This document shows, in pieces, positions 27,705-38,617 of a stretch of DNA of 64,000 nucleotides. This DNA comes from Ustilago trichophora (Eukaryota; Basidiomycota; Ustilaginomycetes; Ustilaginales; Ustilaginaceae). The notes under the pieces were generated by a model. It had not been told where the DNA came from. It did not search any database and saw nothing but the letters and a program-made list of their open reading frames with translations. The position numbers and the translations under genes are program-made. Each line of letters starts with the position of its first letter. Position 1 is the first letter of the stretch. The DNA is taken from assembly GCA_900323505.1 (NCBI GenBank), contig OOIN01000005.1, positions 992,001 through 1,056,000 on the forward strand, in the 5' to 3' direction.

Positions 27705-28559
27705 ATGGGCTCATCATCGTCGAAACCTGCTCGCAAGCTCGGATCGGAAGTCGCTTCTTCCATCTCCCGTGCTGTTCCCTCTGCTGCCAAGCCTTCTACC
27801 AATCCTACACCCACACCATCTGCGAGTGCTCGTGTCCCACCCACGGAATACGGAGCATCCGCAGCCCAGCAAGCTTCCCAGTATGCCCCTTCTGGATCGA
27901 CTCGCAGAGAACAAGAGACCCAAAGACAGCAACAACAGGCGAGCGAGACCAAATCCGCCGACATCATGCGCGACGCTTATGATCCACAGTTTCTCCAAAA
28001 CTTGTCCAGATTGGGGCAAGTAAAGGTGCCTAAGAATGCCACCAATTATCAGCCTGTGAGTGCTTCTTATCCATATCGATGATCTGTTTGGAGTCCGGTC
28101 GACTGGTACTGACGCTTAATTTGTGATCTCTTACATGCAATGACATGGATGCAGACCGACCAAATGCTGCGCATCCTCGAAGCGCGCGAAAAAGCCACAT
28201 TGGACAACATCAACTCTGCCGACTTCCTCTCTTCTTCCTCTTCCTCTTCCGCCCCAGCAAAGACTCCATCTGGCCCACCTCGAATCTCAGCAAACACAAT
28301 TACTCTCCTCCTCGACGATCGCAAGCACTGCGAGACACGAAAGGACCTCGAAAGACTTGCTGTCGAATACGATCTCCCATTGGAGACCATTGAGACCCTG
28401 GCAAAATACTACAACTCCCCAACCATGGGCGAAGAAGTACGCGACGAAACCGAAAAGATGAAGCAAGAAGACCAGGCAAACAGACAGGAGGAAAGGGCGC
28501 CGCCAAAAGTGAGGGCGGTTTGGGTTGAGCCAAAGCTGCAGAATCAGATTTCTGCTTGA
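27705..28559 (+). CDS. Conserved protein with predicted N-myristoylation signal
   Basis: Two exons, 27705-28055 and 28155-28559, joined in phase 0; 251 aa. It starts MGSSSSKP, a good N-myristoylation context (Gly2, Ser6, Lys7). Residues 10-85 are Ser/Pro/Ala/Gln-rich and disordered. The conserved-looking part begins near DPQFLQNLSRLGQVKVP, crosses the splice junction at ATNYQP/TDQMLRILEARE, and continues with a helical region (DDRKHCETRKDLERLAVEY) and a charged end containing VRAVWVEPKL. I do not recognise the family. No transmembrane segment is present, so membrane attachment would be by lipid alone. Correct phase and a normal 99-bp intron support the model. Confidence 0.82.
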
Positions 28560-28632
28560 AAATGTTGGACGCGATGCAATGCAGTATTGTACATTTGGTA
28601 TCCCGAGAAGCCGAGCTGCGATCTGATCTTGT

Positions 28633-31191
28633 CTATATGATCGCTGCGGGACCTTTAGCCACTTCTATAGGTGAGAGAATGTTGAGTGAGGTAACAACGA
28701 ATTCCAAGCCTGTCTCCCCCGCTTGAGCCAGCTGTGGTGGCAAAGCGAGGTTGTTGGGCAGACAAAACTCGGTCGACGTCGCTTCGCGTGTTGATGTACC
28801 CAGCCAAGTCCTTGTTTCCGGTTTGTCGACGGCCTGCACCCACACATTGTAGTACGTGGAAGCCAGGTCGCCTTCGAGAGGATTCCAGGAGAGAATGGAT
28901 GCCTGCAATCGTCTTGTTTGCGCATCTGCGAACGATGCTTCGAAGATGTCGGCTGCTGGGAGCACTTGCAATACCGAAGAAGTTACTGAAGAAGAAGAAG
29001 AAGGTGCAGGACAGGGAGCTAGCTGCAGCGCTCCAATCCGAAGCTGCAATGCCTCTGCGGTACTGCATCGAGCCTGGACTCCAAGAGTCAACGATATGTA
29101 CTCGGAGTCTTGGCTGGGATCGGTTTCACCGTTGGGAAGGTCCAGACGAGGAGGGATCCGGAAGCGATAGGTAGCAGCCGTCCAGCCTTGTCCTAGATCC
29201 GTTTGATCTGGGGAAGAATTACCTAAGCTTGCAACTTTGTCCAGGTTGTTCGTCAGGATTACCGAGGGCAGGACTCCCACTCCAGCATCCTTTGCTTCCG
29301 CATCGTAGACTATGGTGAATTGCCAGTCCGTTGTTTGCGTGTCCTTCTCTCTCGAACAGGGCAACACAGCAGAGCAAAGCGGTAGAATTACCTGATACTC
29401 TTCTTCTTGGACAGCGATGGGTACGCATGTCATCGCTAGTGATGCGGTTCCATCCCAGACCCGCTCTTCATCGAACTTCCATGTAATTTTAAACGAGGTG
29501 AACCCCCGCTCCTTAGCTGCATGCCACTTGGAGTACAGAGCATCGGGCTTTGGCATAGACGTGCCCATATCGGTGAAACCTGCCGAGCTCTGATTCTCGC
29601 TTGAAGATTGATGCTTGGACCACTCATATACAAGTTGGCCGCGGTCGAACCACTTGGTCCCAGACCCAAAGCTGAAGTTTGTATAAAAGCCCAGTGGATC
29701 GGCCCTTCGACGCTGGCGGGCAATACCCAAATTTGAGTGACCAAAGTATCTCTGAATTGGCTTGATGTCGTCATGTGATAGATTGATCCGGTGAGCCGCG
29801 GGCGTCAACGCGGGAGAAATTCCAGTCCAGAAAGCCTCGTCGATATGCCACCAGTCGGACCAGCTCCTCTTTTGAGATGACTGTGCGGGCTGAAGCGTGA
29901 GACCTGCGTTTTCATCTTCCCATGTCCATCCTGGAGCAAACAGTGCTACACTCAAGCCGAGGGCTTGATCACTTGCTCGTCTATGAGGGCCAACCATGTC
30001 AAATGACTTCCAAGACTTGAGTCCGCCCCAGCAGTTGCGCCCAAACACGTCAATACCGACGCACACTTCGTCACGCGGACGACCTACACTCTCTGCCATA
30101 GTGACTGACTTGAGTAGGTGAGGATGCAGTCCGCCATCATCTGGACCTGTGAGACCGTAGCCACGCAGCTGAAGAGTTTGCGGACTTCGGTCGTTGGGAT
30201 CGCCCAGCTGACCTGGTGGGAGGGGTTGAGGTGGTCTTGCCCACGTGTAGTTGGTGAAAAAGGTGTGGGCAGACTGGAAGAAAGCTATGTTATGCTCAGT
30301 GAGAGCATCTTGCCAGGCAAGTTGACCATGCGGATAGACGACCGAATCGTACCACATGACTTCCCACTCGTCGGCCTCTTTCCCGGCCTCGACGAATCTC
30401 CGGGTACCTTCTTCCCGCAAAAAGTGAAGCCAACCTCGGAGACGTTCTGCATTGCGACGCATCTCGCCTATTCTAGCTTGTTGTCCAACCCATGCTGGCC
30501 ATGCTTCACCGGAGCAACTGAAACCGAGATCCAGTCCGACCTCGATATTCACAAGATAGCCCGAGAAACCGCGATCCAGAGCGAGCTGAATGAGTTCGAT
30601 GGCGTACTGAGGAGAGAAGCATGGCTCACCACGTAGAGGCATGGCCTTTCTTTCGGGTCCACGGAGCAGTTGCGCAATGTCAGGGATGCTTTCTTCCCAT
30701 TCAAATATAAGTGTGCCCAGCATCTTTGTGCCACTTCGAGAAGCAGCTGACAGCCAGCCAACGGGTGGGACGCTGACTCTTTTGTGGGAAAAGTAGATGA
30801 AAGTGTCGACAAGATGCAGGTGTTCCAGCGTGTATCCTCTCTCATTTGTATTCTCGGTGTAGCCACCTTTGAAGTCGTGGCACACTACCAGCTTCGTTGG
30901 AGGGATGATGCTGCTAGTCGTCCGAGACGAAGATGCTGTAGGCGGACCATTGTGTTTGCTGCACAGCTCGAGGTGACATTGAAGCGCGTCTCCATATTGC
31001 ATCTGATACCAAAGGTGAAGTTCATCGAGTGATTCAAAGTAGTCAGGTCGTGGTAAGGCCTCAGGGTCTAGATGCTGGCGTAGAGGTGAGGAAGGCGTTT
31101 GCAAGTCGATCTGCGATGCAGGCTGCTTGGCTGGAAGGGTGGACGACCATGCTTCCCGATCTCGACCTTGGAGGTGAGATGCGACGGGCAT
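28633..31191 (-). CDS. GH85 endo-beta-N-acetylglucosaminidase (ENGase)
   Basis: 852 aa from ATG 31191. The N-terminal TIM barrel has GH85 signatures: CHDFKGGY, the catalytic NxE in GYLVNIEVGLDL (about residue 213), WYDSV near 280 and GIDVFGRNCWGG near 380. Beta-sandwich domains make up the C-terminal part. ENGases cut between the two core GlcNAc residues of N-glycans. No signal peptide is present, which fits the cytosolic enzymes that process free oligosaccharides and misfolded glycoproteins. The open frame continues upstream of the ATG for about 42 codons to a TGA at 31318 without another ATG, and that segment looks coding, so a short first exon or upstream start may exist. Confidence 0.9.
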   Translation of the reverse strand: MPVASHLQGRDREAWSSTLPAKQPASQIDLQTPSSPLRQHLDPEALPRPDYFESLDELHLWYQMQYGDALQCHLELCSKHNGPPTASSSRTTSSIIPPTKLVVCHDFKGGYTENTNERGYTLEHLHLVDTFIYFSHKRVSVPPVGWLSAASRSGTKMLGTLIFEWEESIPDIAQLLRGPERKAMPLRGEPCFSPQYAIELIQLALDRGFSGYLVNIEVGLDLGFSCSGEAWPAWVGQQARIGEMRRNAERLRGWLHFLREEGTRRFVEAGKEADEWEVMWYDSVVYPHGQLAWQDALTEHNIAFFQSAHTFFTNYTWARPPQPLPPGQLGDPNDRSPQTLQLRGYGLTGPDDGGLHPHLLKSVTMAESVGRPRDEVCVGIDVFGRNCWGGLKSWKSFDMVGPHRRASDQALGLSVALFAPGWTWEDENAGLTLQPAQSSQKRSWSDWWHIDEAFWTGISPALTPAAHRINLSHDDIKPIQRYFGHSNLGIARQRRRADPLGFYTNFSFGSGTKWFDRGQLVYEWSKHQSSSENQSSAGFTDMGTSMPKPDALYSKWHAAKERGFTSFKITWKFDEERVWDGTASLAMTCVPIAVQEEEYQVILPLCSAVLPCSREKDTQTTDWQFTIVYDAEAKDAGVGVLPSVILTNNLDKVASLGNSSPDQTDLGQGWTAATYRFRIPPRLDLPNGETDPSQDSEYISLTLGVQARCSTAEALQLRIGALQLAPCPAPSSSSSVTSSVLQVLPAADIFEASFADAQTRRLQASILSWNPLEGDLASTYYNVWVQAVDKPETRTWLGTSTREATSTEFCLPNNLALPPQLAQAGETGLEFVVTSLNILSPIEVAKGPAAII

Positions 31192-31739
31192 CTTGCCATC
31201 CACGTCTTCTAAGAGGTTAAAGGCGGAGAGGTCTATGAACTCAAGGTCAGGAATGGTGGTGATTGTTGTGGTCGTGAAGCAATTGTCCTGCTGCAGCAGC
31301 TTCTTCTCAAACTCGATTCAGGGTCCAGCTGTGCTTCTCAGTGGGGGAGAACCGTGCGCTCTTTGCGTCTGTTTTCCCGGAATGTGTTAGGGTCTCATCA
31401 CCAACAAACAGCTAAAAAAAAATTCAAAACGGTATTCGGGAAACAAAGATAGCCGTGAAAACGCTTCACAGCCGCTAAGGCCTCGCGCATTTTTGCGTTT
31501 CATGCTGTGCGAGCTAACGACCCCGCATTCAGCATCGTCTCAAGAGGGAATTGTGTGTGTGTGTGTGTGTGTCTGCGTTGGGGTGGAACGTTGGCATGGG
31601 CAACTCTCAAGGTGTCCACACTGCGCAGAAGGTGTGGTGACCTGTGCTCGATTTGAGCTTTCCACATATTTCTACGCTTCCTCCATCCGCCTATCATCTT
31701 TGCTCTCAGCTACCATCAATACATACGACAATCGCAAAC
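31192..31739. promoter_or_regulatory. Divergent region, ENGase / DUF2470 gene, with TG repeat
   Basis: A 548-bp head-to-head spacer. The first 127 bp are open in the ENGase frame and may be coding. A (TG)10 microsatellite lies at 31552-31572. The rest should hold both promoters. Confidence 0.45.
31552..31572. repeat. (TG)n microsatellite
   Basis: About ten perfect TG dinucleotides lie between the divergent ENGase and DUF2470 genes. Confidence 0.85.
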
Positions 31740-32676
31740 ATGGCTGCCGCAGCTTCAGACGATATCGCCGCCAAGGCCGAGGGCATCATCTCGCACATGA
31801 ACAACGATCACAAGGTAAGCTCACACCGAGCAACATTCAAGCCGAAGGAGCATGTTGCAATATGTTCTGACCTGCTTCATCGACTTCATGTCTTGATTCT
31901 GTATTTCTCTAGGACTCGTTGGCATACCTCGCAACCCACTATGGCGATCTCGTGCAACCACTCAAGCCTAGCCAGGTGCTCATGACGGCTATCGACAAGA
32001 AGCATCTTGAGATCGTCTATACCACCAACAAGGGCGCTGCTCCTGCCAAGGGCAAGGCTGGTTCGCGTACCGTTCATGTTCCCTTCTACCCTCACCTTTC
32101 TGGCTACTCGGAGGTTCGACAGCGTCTTGTCGATATCTCGGCCATCTCTGAGAGGGTCATCACCACCCGCAAGGTATGTCTGCTGCAACCCCTCTTTTCG
32201 CTCCCTGGTCTTTGCATGTGCTGACAGCCTCCTTCTTCCCCGTATGCCTCTCGGTTGAACAGCCGGACATTATCTACCGCGCTCCCAGGCTTGCACTCAA
32301 CGCCCTTGTCCTCGCCACCATTGCATATGCTGCTCTGCGATCCGACACTCTCGCCTCGCATGGCATCGTCCAGTCCATCGTACCCGAAGGCCGACTGGCG
32401 CAGTGGAACGACTTGCGCAACAACACCCTTGGTGGACCTGCCAAGATGGACGCATTTGTCAAGAGCATCGTGCGCACCCACTTGCTCGAAGGGGCTCTCA
32501 TGGCGCTCGTCTGCTACTGGAAGGGTGCAAGCCGTCTCGTTGCTATCAGGTGGATTCTCACCACCGCAGCACTGGGTATCCCATCTTGGATCGCTTTCTT
32601 CTCGCTCAACTCGCACAAGAGGGCTCTTAAGCGGGCTATCCACATCGACGCTGATGAGAAAAAGAAGAACAAGTGA
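31740..32676 (+). CDS. DUF2470 domain membrane protein
   Basis: Three exons, 31740-31814, 31913-32173 and 32263-32676, all in phase 0; 249 aa. Residues 10-105 are a DUF2470 module (ISHMNNDH, then SLAYLATHYG), related to the C-terminal part of HugZ/PNPOx-like haem-binding proteins. Residues about 113-235 contain two or three hydrophobic segments (LNALVLATIAYAAL, LLEGALMALVCYW, IRWILTTAALGIPSW), so the protein is membrane-anchored. It ends DEKKKNK, a lysine-rich tail resembling an ER-retrieval signal. Function is unknown; haem or flavin binding is only suggested by the family. Confidence 0.88.
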
Positions 32677-32782
32677 TCTGCACACATCTAGTATCACTGC
32701 TGCTGCAAGTAATTTAGGAAGCTTTAATAAATTCGCAATTGATGGATTGCAGTGAGTTTGATTTCGGGATGTGATTGCACGT

Positions 32783-33565
32783 CTAAGGCTTGAACTCGTA
32801 GCCGCCGACACGGTTGGCAACGTTGATCTTGAGCTGTTCCAACAAATTTCCTGACTGATCCTCGAGCCCGCAGAACATTGTATCGCCGTCCTTGACCTCG
32901 CCAACACCCGAAGGTGTGCCCGTCAACAACAGATCGCCCTCTTCCAGCGTCATGATGCTCGAAACGTGTTCGATGAGCTCTGGAATACCAAAGATCATAT
33001 CGCTAGTGGGTCCATTCTGCTTGATCTGGTCGTTGACCTTGAGCCAGAGCTTGAGCTTGGATGGGTCGCGAACGCGCGACTTGTCAATGAAGCCGGAAGT
33101 AGGCGTGAAGGTGTCGAATCCTTTAGCGGATGACCAGGGGAGACCTTTGGACTTGACCTTGTCCTGGAGATTGCGGGCGGTCATGTCGATCGAGAGAGTA
33201 TAACCAGCTACGTGCTGCATGGCATCAGCGGCGGAAACATCACGAACTCGGGGAGAACCAATGACAACACCAAGCTCAACTTCGTAGTGCGCAACGATGC
33301 CTTTGGGAATCTCGACGGTACTGTTGTTGGAAATGTAAGAGGTGGTGGGTTTGAGGAAGAAGAAGGGCTCTGTAGGAACGGCGTTGTTGAGCTCCTTGGC
33401 GTGAGCTGCGTAGTTACGACCGATCCTGTGTGAATATCAACAAAGGATGAGGCCAAGAAGTGAAAAGCTAACTCGTCAGTATCGCCAGCATCGAGACTTG
33501 ATCAGAATCATGAGTTGAACCACTTACGCTACGATCTTCTTGCCTCGGGTAAGGAATGATGCCAT
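32783..33565 (-). CDS. FAHD1-like fumarylacetoacetate hydrolase family protein
   Basis: Two exons, 33565-33528 and 33425-32783; 226 aa. The tiny first exon gives MASFLTRGKKIV, and the second opens with the family start IGRNYAAHAKEL. Divalent-metal ligands are visible in HYEVELGVVIG (two Glu) and SIDMTARNLQ (Asp), with the conserved TGTPSGVG near the end. Length and sequence fit FAHD1, a mitochondrial acylpyruvase and oxaloacetate decarboxylase; the N-terminus could be a weak presequence. It is divergent from the CoA-binding gene across 359 bp. Exon phases agree (227 codons with stop). Confidence 0.92.
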
Positions 33566-33924
33566 CTTGAGACCTTTTCAGTTGGTGTGTTCAATAATGG
33601 TGTTGATGAAGAAGGCGATCGTTGACAGCTCCCTTATGAAGATCAGAGTGGGGTTGGACCTGGTGACTCCTTTGGACAGAATGAGCTTCCAAAGTGCAAA
33701 GCCGACAAATCCTCCATACTCGCTCTGAAACTCTTCCGTCCGTGCGTGATGAATCATCGGGAACCCGATGTATATTTTTGTTGAGATGCGCACGCAGCAA
33801 GGGCTTTCAATGGTGTCATTTGAAATAGATTGCCGACCCCACACTCTCTTGGCTCTAACCACCAGCGATCTTAGCCTCTTCGCTTCTCTCCACCATCACC
33901 ATCCAAAAGAGAAGAAAAGCAAAG
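33566..33924. promoter_or_regulatory. Divergent promoter, FAHD1-like / CoA-binding gene
   Basis: A 359-bp head-to-head spacer with no supported gene. A 94-codon minus-strand frame across it lacks features and starts inside the promoter. Confidence 0.4.
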
Positions 33925-34583
33925 ATGGCAAACGCACACATCAACACGGCACTCAACAACTTTTTCACCGCCAGCAAGTTCGCTGTCGTCGGCGCGAGCA
34001 AGGATCCTTCTAAATTTGGCAACAAGGTTCGTGCAATGTCCTAAGTCTGTTTGCCTTTCGATGTTCGAACATGATTCACTCAACGAACTTCTTCCATCCT
34101 TGACTGTGACATGGGATGTAGGTGCTGAAGTGGTACCAGGCGCACAATCTCGACGTGACCCCTATCCACCCCAAGGAGCCTGAGATTGAAAACGTCGCAA
34201 CCAAGCCCGATGTCGCTGGATTCCTCGATAACGCTGCCACCAGCGCTGAGAATGTAGCCATCTCGGTGGTCACACCACCCAAAATTAGCTTGGCAATCGT
34301 ACAGAAGGGACTACAAGATCAAGGCGTGTCCACGTTCTGGCTCCAGGTAAGCTCTATCTTCTCTCTTCCAACCTTCCTGCAGCACTGACGGTTGAGGATG
34401 AAATTGACCTGAGCTTGTCCTAACTCTCAATATTTTGCTCTTACGCAGCCTGGTGCTGAGGACTCCGACCTTATCAGCTGGGTCAAGTCGCAACCCGACT
34501 CTGTTCAGAACAGGGTCATCTATGGTGGCCCTTGCATCCTCGTCTCTGGCCGTCAACTTGCTGCTGACAAGGGCAAGCTCTAA
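33925..34583 (+). CDS. CoA-binding domain protein (CoA_binding_2, YccU type)
   Basis: Three exons, 33925-34026, 34122-34346 and 34449-34583, all phase 0; 153 aa. It is a single Rossmann domain: FAVVGASKDPSKFGNK at the start is the nucleotide loop, followed by VTPIHPKEPEIE, AISVVTPP and FWLQPGAED. This matches the small CoA-binding family related to the succinyl-CoA synthetase alpha subunit N-terminus. No catalytic domain is attached. Function in fungi is unknown; binding of CoA or a CoA derivative is inferred from the family. Confidence 0.92.
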
Positions 34584-34798
34584 CTCAAGCAAGCATATAC
34601 TCAACGATGAAATGAACTGCTCAAACTCATTCCTCGCCAAAGTCTGCCTTCGCTTCGTGAGACAGACCGGTGACAGCATGAGTAAGGCTTTGACACGTCG
34701 CACCAGGTGGCTTGAGTCAAACGGACGAAGTGAACAACGAAAGGTCAATGCCGATCATGCTACGATTGTCAAAAAATGGCGCAGAAAAGTACAGGGTA

Positions 34799-36220
34799 TC
34801 AGAGCGCCTTACCGTTCTCGTCAACGGTCGAGAAGGTGTAGGTCGACTTCCAGTGGTATGGCCTGTCAGGACCGTAAATCTGGTTCCTGCCCCACTCGGG
34901 CTGGTTGATTCCGTCGATGTAGTCCTCCATCTCGAGCACAACACACTCGTAGTTGTCGTAGACGACATCGCCAATATTATTGCCAACTTTGCCTCCGTGA
35001 ACCTGCTTTCTGGGGATACTGCCCTTGCTCGGGTTGTTGACGCCGGGGCAGGTGTAGACCTGTACGGCAGGCTGATTGGTCGCCACGGACAGCTTGATAC
35101 CCGATTTTGGGCTGTACATCTCAACGACAGGCTTGGCAGTGTCGTAACCAGGAGGGTTGGACATGATGAAGCACGAGTCCCAACCCTTGCATTCGTAGCC
35201 GCAAACGCCGAGCGTGTCGTTGAAGTTCTTTGAGAAAGGTGTGGGTGTCTGGAAGTTGTAAGGTGTGTTGTCGACAGAGGGCAGCGGGCCGGTGGGGATC
35301 AAAATGGTGTCGGTCTCAACGTATTTGTCCGCGTAGGGCATGTGAAGAACATAGTCCAAGGTCGAGGCGGTCTCGTTGAACGCGTCCAGATTCCAGTAGA
35401 CATGAGATGAGAGCAGAATGGGTGTCTCCTTGGTTGCTGTGGCGTTCAGCTCGATGTGCCATGTCGCGTTCTCACCAAGCGTGTAGCGAGTGAAAGTGTT
35501 GACCTGACCAGGGAAGCCCTGGAATCCATCTGGGTCGAGGTGTTCCAGAACAAGCTCGTTGGCACTGAGACTGGAGATAGTATAGCCGCTGCGGTCGTAG
35601 CCAATCTTGCCGCCGTGGAGCGAGTCTAGGTTGTTCTCGTTCTTGGGGATGTGGTAAGTCTCGCCGTTGAGCTCGAACGTGCCGTTCTTGATGCGGTTGG
35701 CGTATCGACCGACGATCGGACCAAAATTGGGGTGAATTGGGTCAGTGGCCCAGTTGGTGGTGTTGTCATAACCGAGGACGACGTCTCGCCATCCACCCCA
35801 TCGGTCCTTGACCCAGAGCTCGGTGACACCTGCTCCGTAAGGCTGGATGGTGGCACGGATCGAGTCGTCTGGTGCACGGAGCTCGATTTGATTGTTCGGG
35901 TACACGGCAGGCAGCGCTTGAGGGCATTGCGAGCCAGGGACGGTGGATCCAGAGCCGAGGATCAACTGCGAGTCCTCAATTTGCGAGTCGAAGAGACATG
36001 GGTAACTACCGATGGTGCCGTTGTTGACGAAACCTGGAGTCTCACGTGCTGCAGCTGCAGTCGAGGTGCTTGTCGAACTAGCGGCAACACTGGTGCCGTT
36101 GTTACAGTCAACTGCAGCTTTCCACAGCTCTGTCTTGGACACTGGGGTAGGACTGGCCAGCGCTGCAGACGAGGCAAGAAGCTGAAGAGCCAGCGGCAAG
36201 AGCGCAGTCTTGAAGGTCAT
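34799..36220 (-). CDS. Secreted aldose 1-epimerase family protein
   Basis: Single exon, 473 aa. Residues 1-22 are a clear signal peptide (hydrophobic LLPLALQLLASSAALAS). A linker of about 75 residues with Ser/Thr runs leads into a galactose-mutarotase-like beta-sandwich. Candidate catalytic histidines are in DSLHGGKIGYDR and SSHVYWNLD, and the acid may be Glu in VLEMEDYIDGINQPEW. Several N-glycosylation sequons are present. Family members interconvert alpha and beta anomers of galactose or related sugars; a secreted form suggests action on extracellular sugars. A TATAAAA element lies about 235 bp upstream (36453-36459, minus). Confidence 0.92.
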   Translation of the reverse strand: MTFKTALLPLALQLLASSAALASPTPVSKTELWKAAVDCNNGTSVAASSTSTSTAAAARETPGFVNNGTIGSYPCLFDSQIEDSQLILGSGSTVPGSQCPQALPAVYPNNQIELRAPDDSIRATIQPYGAGVTELWVKDRWGGWRDVVLGYDNTTNWATDPIHPNFGPIVGRYANRIKNGTFELNGETYHIPKNENNLDSLHGGKIGYDRSGYTISSLSANELVLEHLDPDGFQGFPGQVNTFTRYTLGENATWHIELNATATKETPILLSSHVYWNLDAFNETASTLDYVLHMPYADKYVETDTILIPTGPLPSVDNTPYNFQTPTPFSKNFNDTLGVCGYECKGWDSCFIMSNPPGYDTAKPVVEMYSPKSGIKLSVATNQPAVQVYTCPGVNNPSKGSIPRKQVHGGKVGNNIGDVVYDNYECVVLEMEDYIDGINQPEWGRNQIYGPDRPYHWKSTYTFSTVDENGKAL

Positions 36221-37600
36221 CTTGTCGAATACTGAGCCTGGCTAACAGACCAAGCAGGTTGTATGAAATTTGGTGTGTTGCGACCTCTGGCCAAGGCGAT
36301 GAAGGAAGAGATGGGTCTTGAGGAGGGGGGGACGACCGGATGGCCCAGATGATCGTCGAGTGGAGGGAAAGTAGAGGACCAAGCACTGCTGCAGGAATTG
36401 GTGTGGGGTTTGCGGAGTTGAGGTGGAGCAGGATGTCAAGTGGACATCGGAGTTTTATAGGAAAATAGGGGAGCAGCTATGTGGGCCTTCGTTCTATGCA
36501 GGGATGGCCAATGCTACAAGCCATGCCGTGGGTTGAGGTTAGACCTGTGCACCGCTAAGATGTGGTTATGCTTCTGCTCTAACGCTCAAAGAGGGGCTCA
36601 AGCACAGGTAAAAAGTATAAGTTTCGAGCAAGGATCGCCGGTCTGAGAGCTGAAGAACAAGGTCTGGGTAGCGAAGCTAAGTGGATGCTCAGCTTCTGCT
36701 CAACGCAGCATAAGGGTTGTCGCCAGAACTTTTGTGATGCTCCTTTGAAGAAAGCCGAGCAACGGACATGAAGCTGTGCACCTTGTCCAAAAGTGTTGTG
36801 GGAGGTCGCCATCCGCAAATGTTCGAGATTGCCGAAAAAGGGAAGGGTTTGGAGCAGACTTTGCCGATTGGTTCTAGACGTCAAAATCAACTCTGGATGT
36901 GGTTACAACAACGCAGCATTGAATCTGTTTCAGGGGCAACTGTGTTTTGCGGAGAAGATGTGGGGTGAGTAAAGGATAGGCGAGACGACCATCGACGCGA
37001 GCTCGGCTAGCATGATCAAAGAGACGAAGGGGGAAAGGAAGCAGCTAAGCATGTGTGGTGCACACGTTGGAAGCGTGTTGGAGATGCTGCATGATGCTGA
37101 TGAGTGTAAGTTACTCTTTCTTCGTCTTCGGCACAACAGATCAACGACTTGAGAGGCAAACAGTATGGCTCGGATCGCTGTTGGTCGGTCAAGAGACCTT
37201 GGAATGCAACTGCTTGAAGTGCGTGACGGGCTGCATCTCGGTTGTTGGCGGCTCAGATGCGGGGTGCAGCCAGCTTTTACAATGCACAACAGGTGACCAG
37301 CAACAATCTCTGTCGACAGCACTCGGTGATCTCATTCTTCAACAAGACATCCGTTCGGAAATCTTGGCTCTGGGAAAGCAGGACCAGAAGACACCGGGGC
37401 CATGTTCCGCAGGCATTCTCATTCCTCTGCAGATGACAATACACAACCTGCCCTCCATGGTCTCACCTGTTCAGCTTTTAGCTCGCTGATCTCAGGAACG
37501 GCACAGCAGCCACATGGAAACCTCGTTGTAATTGGGACTGCATTCTAAGTGTATGAGCGGTGGCGAATTCTAGGTTGGCAGATGCCTTTTTGACCTTATT
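36221..37600. other. Intergenic region, epimerase promoter plus unassigned sequence
   Basis: About 1.4 kb. The left part is the promoter of the minus-strand epimerase; the right part is the 3' flank of the minus-strand DUF1275 gene. Several frames of 60-145 codons occur on both strands, but none has a domain, good codon pattern or splice support. Confidence 0.4.
36453..36459 (-). promoter_or_regulatory. TATA-like element of the epimerase gene
   Basis: TATAAAA on the minus strand, about 235 bp upstream of the epimerase ATG. The distance implies a 5' UTR of about 200 nt if used. Confidence 0.4.
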
Positions 37601-38617
37601 CTATGTGTCTCTCTCTTGATCGTACCTTTCAGACTCGGAAGAAAGCCCCACCGAGGTCTGTTGCTTGTGTTGCTTCCAGCTGGATCCAATGCCGCAAAGG
37701 AACCACGACACGCCCAATAGCAATTCCATTGCCGACAGCGCAATCAGCGCACGCTGCACCGCTTCGTGCTTGTCACGTTCGGAAGCCTTGGTGGCAATCT
37801 TGAGGATGATCTGCGACATGGCTGCACCGCCAAGAAGCCCAAAGATGCTGAGCAGCCTCAATCGATTCGAGCCGTTTAGATTGAGCATGGGCAGATTGAG
37901 ATCTGATGACACGGACGTCAGTGTAGCAGTGAAGACGACTGTTGTAGAAAATGGTGTGGAGAGATTGGTCGAGTAGGTCGATTGACAACCCATACTCGCT
38001 GCCAGGATCGAGATGACAAGCCAGCTGAGCGGGCCGTTCAGCCGGAAAGCTGTGTACCGCATACCGACAAGGATGATTGTCAGAGTAGTCAGCGAGCGAT
38101 AGAGCGAGAGCAGCACGATGGTAATGCGTCTTGTTTGGTCGGTAGAGAGGCGCTTGACAATGTGAGCAGTGATTTGGCACCCGATGACAAAGCCGAGAAG
38201 ACTGCTAATGTTTGATTCCAGCTTCTTGCGGACCTCTTGTGCGCTGCCGTCCGTGTTGGACGAGGAGGGTAGCACCAAATCGAAAGAGTTGATTACCATC
38301 TGAACCATGTTTCCGGTCATGAAGCCTACCCAAGTACGGGTCAATGTAAATGTGCAAGCATCGGCGAGACCGGTGATGAGACACTGTAAAAACAATGGAG
38401 GTACGTATGCTGTAGGCAAGGATTCTTCAGACTCAAAGTCGGGCAAAGGCGACAGTGCATGTGCTTTGACGAAGTACGTCCAAGTTGTCAGTATTGCGGA
38501 CAAAGCAGGCGCGCTTTTACGGCGCTGTGAAAGATGAGGCAGGAGGGGAGACCTTTCATCGTGAATGGTCCTACCAAGATGGTCGCCATTGGAGTGGGAC
38601 GGCATACTCGACAGCAT
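37601..38617 (-). CDS. DUF1275 (YoaK-like) membrane protein
   Basis: 338 aa from ATG 38617. The frame runs on to a TTG at 38689, and a CTGCAG acceptor-like sequence lies upstream, so an extra first exon cannot be excluded. A cytosolic N-terminus of about 70 residues is followed by the DUF1275 core starting PPLFLQCLITGLADACTFT and including VGFMTGNMVQM, with about six membrane segments. DUF1275 proteins occur in bacteria and fungi; transport has been suggested, but no substrate is established. It lies on its own, facing away from the 5S rRNA gene. Confidence 0.85.
   Translation of the reverse strand: MLSSMPSHSNGDHLGRTIHDERSPLLPHLSQRRKSAPALSAILTTWTYFVKAHALSPLPDFESEESLPTAYVPPLFLQCLITGLADACTFTLTRTWVGFMTGNMVQMVINSFDLVLPSSSNTDGSAQEVRKKLESNISSLLGFVIGCQITAHIVKRLSTDQTRRITIVLLSLYRSLTTLTIILVGMRYTAFRLNGPLSWLVISILAASMGCQSTYSTNLSTPFSTTVVFTATLTSVSSDLNLPMLNLNGSNRLRLLSIFGLLGGAAMSQIILKIATKASERDKHEAVQRALIALSAMELLLGVSWFLCGIGSSWKQHKQQTSVGLSSESERYDQERDT

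Noticed and set aside
36930..37489. Frames of 130-145 codons on both strands
   Set aside because: Mutually overlapping, Cys/Ser/Leu-rich, no domain; consistent with non-coding DNA.
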